A program made the position numbers and the translations under genes. Shown one piece after another: positions 50,533 through 59,600 of a DNA stretch of 64,000 nt. The notes below the pieces were generated by a model. That model ran no database searches, was not told the DNA's origin, and worked only from the letters and a program-made list of their open reading frames with translations. Source of the DNA: Symbiodinium natans (taxonomy: Eukaryota > Sar > Dinophyceae > Suessiales > Symbiodiniaceae); contig CAJNDS010002553.1 of assembly GCA_905221605.1 (NCBI GenBank), positions 80,553 to 144,552 on the forward strand, given 5' to 3'. Position 1 is the first letter of the stretch; the number at the start of each line of letters is the position of its first letter.

Positions 50533-53157
50533 AAAGTCAACTGAATGTTGAATCAGATCTTCTAAACAAGATTTAAACAGGAATTTTGCAAGCTTAATCT
50601 TGTGTGAGAAGAATGTAGAAACCTGAAAAAAAAAATGGGCAGCATTTCCACAAACCCAACCCCCCTCCTCTGCAGGGTCATTTCCCTCCCTCCCTCACAT
50701 CGGCTGAAGAGAGCGACAGTTAGGACCTCCGTCCCTCGCTCTCTTCAGTCAATGTGAAGGACAGTGCAGATTTTTCAATTTAAAAAAAAAAAACATTATT
50801 CCAATTTCATTCAAGATTTTCACCAACTCAACTTCCAGAGCCAAACATCAAATTACAAAAGTCCAATTTCTTCAAAAATCAAATAATTTCTGAGATTTCT
50901 TTGTTTAAAAAATTGATGATTCTTTTCCAATGAAGAATTGCTGTCTAGGGAACATGCGAATTCCAAGTTTGTTTCTTAACTGATTTTTTTCTCAGAGGCC
51001 GGTCTTGTGGGTTTCTTTTTGTTCTCAACTGTTTTTGAATTATTTTTTGAATGTTGGAAGGCCGGTCTTGTGGGTTGAGGATTTTTTCATTCATTTTGTT
51101 AATCTGTGTGGACACATCCTCTGAAAGTGTGTCATTTAAAGTGGCTCTTTTGATAATTCTATGAACGACCCTATAAAAGTGTGTCATCTTGAGCGGCTTG
51201 TCAAATGAGGCGTCTTCTAAGAGTGTAGCATATGGAACGGCTTGGATGACCGCTTGAGATGCCGCGCCCGCCTAAAGCTTTTTTTGCAAACGCAACAGTT
51301 CGTTTGTAGAACGCAGTACTGTAGTTATTCAGCAGAGCGTCCTTTTACGGAAGACATTCTCCAACATTAGAAAGCGATTTTAAGTTTCTTCTTTCCAATA
51401 AGAACAAATTTTTTTCTAAAGGCCTTGAACCAGACACAGACACTAACAGCAGCAGTGTTAAAGTTGAATGCATTAAGCCTGCTTCCAAGAAGCCAGACGT
51501 GCATTGGAAACCATCAAGAAGAAGCCAGCAAGGTTACAAGTTCCAGCGTTGTCAGTGGTCAGAGTGCCCCTTCTGCGCAGGGCCATAACACAACTTGTAC
51601 CGTTAGACAATGTTGTAAAACCCTTCTTGCTTTCCAAGTTTTGTCTGCGCAGATGCTTGACAGAAGAGCATGTGCTTTCTTTCCTCCGACTTGCCATGTT
51701 TGCAAACATGTCTTAACACGTCCAAGGGCGTTTTTAGCACGCTTTCCGAATTTGGTCTTTTTATCTTTCCGCCTTGAAACTTTTTGCTGGAATGCTGTTT
51801 GCAATAAGTAAACTCAATCAGTTGCAATTTCTTCTTGCCAAGTGCGCAGTGCATTCAATGTAGCATGTGGAAGACACTAAACAAGATGGACAGCAAGATA
51901 AACTAACAGTTGTTGCCGGAAAAAAGTTGAAGGTGGTTTGCAGGCACTTAACAACTTGAAGGTTTATCAATCAAAAAAAACATGTTAGAACGTAGAACAG
52001 AATTTTTTGCATTGTTCCAACTTTTTGGAATCTGGTGCTTTATCCTCAGAGTTTTTGTGGAATGTAACAGGCACATGCAGAGCCCTGCATTCCTCTTCCA
52101 CATTGGCCAAAGAAACAGTTGGAACTTTGTTGCTCTGTAAAGAACAGCAGACAGTCTGCATCTGCTTGAAGAAAAACAACAGAAAAAGTTATAAAGCTGC
52201 ATCTTGCCACTGGAAAGTGTGCATTTTATTTCAATAAGTTTTCTGCTATTGTCCATGTGTAAATTTATATTTTCTGCAAGCGTTTTCTTTGAGAAGCCGT
52301 TTTCAAGAACATCAATGTTACACAAATGCAATTAAAGGGCTGTTTTGCGTCCGTTTTTCTCCAACAAGTTCTACTGGCTAACCACCATAGGGCGCGTACT
52401 GGCCTTGCCTTTTTGGCCATTTGTATCTTGTCTTTGCTACTGTGCTGGCACCTGACTGTTGGTCGGTAACTCTGCTGTTCTTCCTTGATTTACAGCTTTT
52501 TGCAACCTTTTTTGCACCTGCTGCTAATTTGATGATCTGGCAAACCCTTGCATTTTGCAACCTTCCGCTCTGCGCTGCTTGATTACCTAGATTTCTGCAA
52601 CAAATTAAGTACTAAGCGCAAGACACATAGTTTTCGCACCTGCTCTGTCTTACCTTTAGTGTTAAGACCCATGAGGCGTCGGTTCAAAAAAAAGATGCAG
52701 ATAACCTGGAGCGCCTTTTCCGCCCATTCCGTTAAGGTTGCCCAGACATTTTTGAGCATGCAGAGCCACATTGTGATTCCAAGATGGTTATCGTGCAGTT
52801 CTGCAAGCAATCCTGAAGCTTGAAGCACATGCTTGTGACACTGGGACTTGCAATTGTAAGCCACAGTGGATTCTGCGGCACATTGGTGGCCAGAAAATGC
52901 ACCAAGCATTTCCGATCAATCAAGTTGGTGCCTTCTGGAGCAGACTTGCAGATCTGACTTCAATTGAACCTGCATTAAGATGCCTTTGGTGACGCTTTCC
53001 ATTTGAAACCTTGTTGCTCAGTCTTTCACTTTAGCCACTCTCCTCTAAAATGAAATTCGTTCCTGGGTTTATCTTAATTGAACTTTTAAAGGGTTGAGTT
53101 GTTTTGGAACCTGACAAAAAAAGGTGAGCGGCTGGAAGAACTGTGGCATCCACCGGT
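50533..53157. other. Intergenic AT-rich DNA, no gene called
   Basis: Contains GGCCGGTCTTGTGGGTT twice (50998 and 51061), an imperfect tandem motif near 51125-51250 (GTGTCAT, GTGTCAT, GTGTAGCAT each followed by a GGCTT box), and several short frames on both strands with no family signature. Homopolymer A or T runs (50630, 50780, 51975) are scattered. Nothing coding is supported. Confidence 0.5.
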
Positions 53158-53162
53158 GAAAT
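53158..53162. repeat. Target-site duplication, left copy (GAAAT)
   Basis: Five bases repeated exactly at 62102-62106, directly outside each LTR. Five is the usual copia length. Confidence 0.9.
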
Positions 53163-53557
53163 TGTAGAAGTTCGAGACCTGTGCGTCATTCTGTGAGGGT
53201 GCGACACGGTGAGTTTTGCAGTTTGCAGTTTTGTGTGCATAGCTTGGAGTCTGCTCAGCTTTTGAAGTTTTCCCAGTAGCCTGAGTATGATGAGTGATGC
53301 AGGAACGTTTTGCCTTATAGGGAAACACTCTTGTCGAGTTTCGTGATAGTTTTGGAGGTCTTTTAAGCCGAGCTGTGAAGTTGGAGAGCTGTGATACGTT
53401 TTCCATTTGGCTCAAGTGACGAGCACTGGTGTAAGTGCTGCAAGCCAAAAACAGAAGAGTTGTCCGAGTGTCTAAGCTTGCTTGCTTGGTTTGGACTTGT
53501 GTGAGTTTGGCTTGGTTGTATCCTTGGTGCCTTGTTTGGCATCTTGGGTTTTTAACG
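53163..53557 (+). repeat. 5' LTR (395 bp)
   Basis: Begins TGTAGAAGTTCGAG and ends GGGTTTTTAACG. Paired with 61699-62101. The terminus is TG...CG rather than the canonical TG...CA. It contains the DinoSL-like CCATTTGGCTCAAG at 53403-53416. Confidence 0.95.
53403..53416 (+). promoter_or_regulatory. DinoSL-like sequence in the 5' LTR
   Basis: CCATTTGGCTCAAG is the 3' part of the spliced leader (CCATTTTGGCTCAAG) with one T missing. CGTTTT precedes it, where the leader has CCGTAG. It lies about 60 percent of the way into the LTR, a plausible position for the RNA 5' end (R start). Confidence 0.55.
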
Positions 53558-53569
53558 TGGTAGCGGAGC
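53558..53569 (+). other. Primer-binding site
   Basis: TGGTAGCGGAGC follows the 5' LTR without a gap. It resembles the copia consensus TGGTATCAGAGC, complementary to the 3' end of initiator tRNA-Met, with three differences. The host tRNA end would need to read GCTCCGCTACCA. Confidence 0.75.
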
Positions 53570-53693
53570 GTGGAAGCTCTGTTGCAAAGAAAGAAAGTGA
53601 GCCCAATACGCTGACTTGGTGTGTGCTTGAGTTGTCTTGGTATGGAGGGCCGTGGAAGGCCATCGTACTACCACATAGGCGAGGGTGCTCGGA

Positions 53694-56600
53694 ATGCTTC
53701 GTGAAAGAGGCAGGAGAGGGGCTGAGCCTCCCTATGAGAGACCCTCAGGGTCCAGACACTCCTCAGTTCCACCAAGGAACCCCGTTGTCGGTAGTGGAGT
53801 TGCTTTCAGCCCGATGTCGAACTTGTCGGGTGCAGTGCATCCCACAGGAAGCCCGGTGGTTGGTTCTCCGACTGCCATGGGCACTCCCATACCGGCAATG
53901 GCTTCACCCATGTCGCCACCAGGTTTGGTGCCACCACAGCCTGCAGCAGTGGACCCCGTTGCCGTGCAGGCAGCTCTGGGATCCCAGCTTTTGGTTCAGA
54001 CAGTTCAGCAGCAGCAGCAGCAGCAGATATCTCAAATGATGTCGCTGGTGCAGCAGCTGGTCCAGGACCGGACAAGTGCTGAGAAGAAAGGCAAAGGTGC
54101 TGGTAGCTTGAGTAGCATCAGTGACAGCGTGGACCATGCCATGGAGGTTGATGATGGGAACGGCGCTCCTATCAGGAATCCTAAGGCAGACTCATATGTG
54201 CCAAAGTTGCCCATGTTGGATGGTGGACGCATGAACAAGGGTCGGCGTGCCGAGATCGAAGCATGGGTTGAGTACCTTGAAGTGTTTTTGCCATGGATTG
54301 CCCTGTTTGATGATAGGATACCGTCGGAAGTGCAGGCTTGTTTTGTGAAAGACAAGCCAATCCTGAACAAAGACTTGGCGAAAGGAGAAAGCATTAGGAG
54401 TACCAGAGTGTTCCTTTACCTTCGGCAGTCCTTTGCGAACTTTTCCCGTGGGCTTGACATTTTGAAGCAAGTTGAGCGTGAACAGCTTGGTGTTCCGGCA
54501 GGCTATGAGGCGTTGAGGCGCTTGCATCAGGATCTGTCGGTTTGCTCGAGGATAGAAGCCTCGACCTTGCGAGAAGAGATGTTGAGATACCAACCCCCTG
54601 CCTCTACGAAAGATCGTCCTTTGGAAGTGTTCCGCAGCGTGCAGGTTGAGCTTGCAAAGTATGGTCGACTTGTTGCTGCGTTCCCAGACCTTGCGTTGAG
54701 TGAAGCGGATCAGAGCATGATTGTGTTGAAGGGTCTTGATGCGGATGTGAAGAGGTACATCTTGTTGCATGCGAAGATTGACTCCATGAGTGAGCTTGAG
54801 ACTGCGATCAAGTTCTACGACGCAAACATCAAGATCCTTACCTTCGCCGATTCCGGTCGAGGTCGAGACCGCAGGAACAACAACGACATAGCGAATCCGC
54901 TGAACTTCAAGGGCGATGGAAAGGGGAAGGACAAGGGGAAGGACAAAGGGAAAGATAAAGGAAAGGACAAAGGGAAGGACAAAGGAAAGGACAAAGGTCG
55001 CTCGGGAAAGGACAAGCATGACAAGAAAGGAGAGAAAGGTGGAAAGGGAAACGTTCCTCAAGACCCTGGAAAAGGGGGCGGTGGTAGCTCTGGTGGTGAT
55101 CCGAAGCACGACAAGGAGAAGCGTGCCAACGTGAAGTGCTACAACTGCAATGAATTGGGGCACTATTCAAACCGATGCCCTAAGAAAGCGGCCAAAGGTG
55201 TGGTGGCAGCAGCGACGCTTCTAGAACCGCAGTTGGCGGCCTTGACTTTGGAGGGCCCGCATGTGTTTGCAGCGGCAATTGGTTGCGAGTTCTTTGATAT
55301 CGCTCAGGGAGATTCCGACAATGAGTCGGGCTTGAGCGATGGTGATTGGGAAGCCTTTGGAAGGTCATGGTTGTTGGAGAGTTCGGAGCCCCCAGTTGAG
55401 CTTGGAACCTCGCAGCTTGAAAGCTTAGAGACCCCCGTTGAACTTGAGAAGGCCCCAGTTGAGCTTGGAACATCGCAGCTTGAAAGCCTAGAGACCCCCG
55501 TTGAGCTTGAGAAGGCCCCAGTTGAGCTTGGAACGTCGCAGCTTGAAAGCCTAGAGACCCCCGTTGAGCTTGAGAAGGCCCCAGTTGAGCTTGGAACGTC
55601 GCAGCTTGAAAGCCTAGAGACCCCCGTTGAGCTTGAGAAGATCCCGTTGACGCTTGGTGAGCATGGATTGAGTGAATTTTATTTTCATGACATGAGCATG
55701 GCAGCCCCGCATGTGACACATGGTAGCAGCTCTGAAGCCATGGACTGGTGGTTGCTGGACTCCGGAGCGTCGACGCACCTGATCAGCGAGGAGACACTGC
55801 AGCATGTGCAAGTGCTGAGCCTGAGTGAGCACGTTGGTAGAGACTGTGTGACCGCCACGGGTGCTTCCATAGGGGTTCAGAAGAGTGCTGTGGTTCGCGT
55901 TTGCTTTGCCGTTGAGAGATCCAGTCCTATCGTCGTTGAGTTTGAAGCCCTGGTTGCACCTGTGCGATTTAATCTCCTGAGCCTAGGACGACTCCTGAAT
56001 AGGAATTGGACAGTTTCCTTTGCCCCCCATCTCCACGTGCAAGCTGGTGGTTTTAAATTTAAGGCTGTGTGGTCCAACAACTGTTGCTGGTTGCAGAGTC
56101 ATGCAGTGGCACGGGCCTGTTTGGTGTCTCAAGAGCAGAGTGCAACGCAGCAGATTGCAAACCCCTCGAGTTCGAGACCTTCCGCAGCCCGAGAATATGG
56201 CCTCCTCCAGCGAGAGCGAAGTGGAATGGCGCATGGAAGGGAAAGACAAAGGGAAGCTGGTCCGGAGAGTCGTTGCGACTCAAGCGGCCTCAATCTCGGT
56301 GGGAGAAGAGGACTTCGAGGAGAGCGCCCGGTTGGCCACAGCTACGTCCACGGAGACAGAGGGCGCGATCCTTCTGGTGCCCGCGGATACCGAGTCCCAG
56401 GTGGTGTTGAAGCCGGGCGAGATCGAGACCGCGGGACCCTCGAAGATCCCCATGCAGAAGCCCATGCCGAAGAAGCCGAAGGTGAAAAAGATGCCCCAGA
56501 AGCCTCTCGTGAAGAGAATGCCAAAGGCAGCGAGCTCTTCGTCGACAAAGAGGACCCCTGTGAAGCTGGTGCCTCGTTCCGATCGCCAGCAGCCGTGGTT

Positions 56601-59600
56601 GACGTTGTGGAGTGCAAGCTCAAGGGCAGTGAAGAAGCAGAAGCTCAAGGAAAGTCGCATGACGTCAGCTGCAAAGTCCGATTTGAATCGCTTTCGCAGG
56701 GAGAAGAAGGGCCCAGAGAGAAGGACGCTGGAGGAGCACCTCAAGGAGCATTTTTTGCAGTGCCTGGACCGCAAGGCCCCCTACACTGTGACGACCATCT
56801 CCGAGATCATCAAGGAGAAAGCAAAGCCCCCGAGCCCACCGAGGAAGGAAGCCGACTCTCCGGGGTATCCGGAAAGGTTGCCTACCCCTCCGCGGGTTCC
56901 GCCACGTCGACGCTTGCCCACGCCTCCGAGGAATCCGACATCGCCAAGGGCCAGCGCATCACGGGCACCGGCTACGCCGCCAAAGACATCGCCATTGCCG
57001 CCACCACCGACCAATCCCGGAACACCTACTTCGAGTGGATGGAGTGTGGTGACGGACCGAAAGCGCTGAGTGCAGTCAGCCAGAAAGGATCTTCCCAGTC
57101 AATGGCGAGCAGCAAAAATCTTGATGTGCTTGATGGTTGTGCTTGCGCTTGTGATGTTGGCATGAGTGGCATGGTTGGCATGAGTGGCATGGTTGAGCAT
57201 GTGTGTGTTGGTGAGCTTGATCAGGAGAAAGCACCGGCCCCAGACGGCGATCAGGCGTGGTTGCTACATGGTGATCAGGAGTTGCTTCACCAGGAGTTAT
57301 GGGGAAAGGTTCACCGTGAGCATGTGTTGCGAAGTCATGTTCCTTTTAATTCCAGCTGTGAGCATTGTGTGCGTGGTAGAGGCCTTGAACCAGCCAGGAA
57401 AATCGAGAGGGATTCCGGAGAGGGAGCCCAAAAGGAAGTTCAGATCGACAAGTTCTTCTACAAGGGGATTTGGTTCCTGGTGTTGGTGCTTGTTGGTTGC
57501 TTTGCCATCGGATCAGTGATGTACCGTGAAGTTTCAGGACCGCGTGGAGCAGCAGCGCGTGAGGTGATGCTTGGAGAAATGTCGGCGTGGGGACGCAGTG
57601 TTGGCTTGGTTGGAGTTGAAGCGCGTGACTTGTCGGTTTGCGTGAAGTCGGATCTTGAGGGGGTGGTGAAGAACCTTGCTCAGGGTTTCGCTGATACCAT
57701 GACCGTTGGTGCGGTTGAGGTGTCTGATGTTCCGGTTGGTCGGCACGCTCCGGTCGCAGAGAGGGCCATCCGAACATTAAAAGAAAACGCGAACACTTTG
57801 TGTGCCGGACTAGAGCAAGTTGACCTGGAGCCATATGGCAGAGGAGTTGGCTATCTTCTTTCGCATTGCGCTCAGGGGCACAACCGCTACAACATTCAGC
57901 CGGGATCGGCAATGACGCCAGAGCAGCGTAGTTTGAAGACTATGAGGCAGCCTCGGGCAGTGTATGTTTGGGGCGCGTCGATCTTAGCAACACCTCCGCC
58001 GAGTCTGAGGCAGTCCATCACGGGCAGATATGGTCAGGCTGCATACTTAGGCCCTGAAGTCGCGGGTGGCAGTCATCTGGTGCAGTTCCGACTGAAGGAT
58101 GGTTCGTTGAAGGTTGCTCGGTCAGCCCGAATCAGGATGTTGGTGCCCATGACCTTTGAGTTGTCAGCCTTGCGTGGTTTTTGTCGTATGTTGCCCGAGC
58201 GTGCTGGTGACGTTGTGCGTGGCTTGCCAGCGGTTGACCGAGGGAACATGCGTGATCTTCCAATCCCAAATACCGAGACTCGCGGACCGCCAGCATCGTG
58301 GGTCGAGGAAAATGGCAGGACCCCGAGGTGTCGAGCGTGTCGATTGAGGGGTGTTCCGGCGGACAAGGCGTGGCATACTCAGAAATGTCGTGAGAGGTAC
58401 GCTGCGTACGTGAAGAGCTCGTTTGATCCGAATCAGTTTGTGCTTGATGATGCCCAGCATGAGTTGGAGATCGAAGGAGTTGAGCTTGATCTTGGTTCGC
58501 GTGCTTTTGGTGAGCTTGACGTCGGATTGGAGTTGCCTGATGATGTGCAGGATTATGAACCAACTGAAGATGAGGGAGAGCGAGATCCCGGTGAGTCCTT
58601 CTTGCCTGAAGGGGTGCTTGAGGGTGAACTTCGTCCCGGAGACTCTGTTGGAGTTGAACCTGCAGCTTCAGAAGAGGTTGACTTCATGGAAGTTGAGCCA
58701 GAAAGCCTGGATCGGGTGCCAGAACCAGAGTCCGATGCCATGGTCAACAACGTCTTGTTCCGTGAGTCGTTAGGTTTCGCCGCCGTTGCCAATCCCAATA
58801 CCGGAGGGCAGACAGTGAAGCTTGGTGGTGAGACTCTTGTGGTTGAAATGCCCTCGTCTTCCAAGGATGATGTCACCGGACATGCATTGGACCTTGGTCT
58901 GACCGACGAAGGCATGTTGCGTGAGTTGAGTGCGCTTGAGTCCCTTGCAGTCGGTGATGTGATTTGGCATGTGGATCCGAAGCAGAAAGTGATATCCACA
59001 AGATGGGTGTCAAATGCGAAGCTGGAGCGGATTGACGGCCAAGAAAGACCACTGGTCCGTTGTCGGGTTGTTGCGCGTGATTTCGCCCAGGGAGCAACGG
59101 CTGCTCAGCTTGGCATTTCCGCGGCGACCAGCTCCGCCGAGGCATTGAGGACCTTCCTCTTTTATGCCGGCTCGAAGAGGCAGAACGTCGTAGGCCTCGA
59201 CGTCAGTACGGCGTTCTTGTTCGCAGAGTTAGAAGAAGAAGACGGCACGGTAGTGGTGCGGCTCCCTGCTGGAGTTACCGGTCTCAATGGAAGGCCTGGG
59301 TTCATGCGACTTCGCAAGGCTCTTTATGGTTTGAGAGCCGCGGCCCAGACCTGGGCTCGTCATCTCGCAAAGCTCCTCAAACGCCTCTGCGACCTTACTC
59401 CATGTGAAACGGAGCCATGCCTCTTCTCAGGTGTGGTTCTCGGTGGACAGAGGGTGGCAGTGTTATGCTACGTGGACGATCTCCTCATCAGCGGCGACAG
59501 CGACGAGGCCATATACTACGTGGTGGAGAAGCTTAAAAGCGCGGTGAAGATCAAAGTGACCGCTGACTTGGATCGTGATCAGCAAATCACGTTCCTTGGT

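Noticed and set aside
48000-53157. Candidate small genes in the interval between the two retroelements
   Set aside because: Apart from the ISXO2-like pieces, frames are short, overlap in several phases and show no recognisable motif.
53482-54039. 185-residue plus-strand ORF starting inside the 5' LTR
   Set aside because: Out of phase with gag. The same first 25 residues recur in the 3' LTR (62026), so they are just LTR sequence, and no conserved domain follows.
54192-55163. 323-residue minus-strand ORF
   Set aside because: Antisense shadow of copia gag. The plus strand carries the zinc knuckle and continuous polyprotein.
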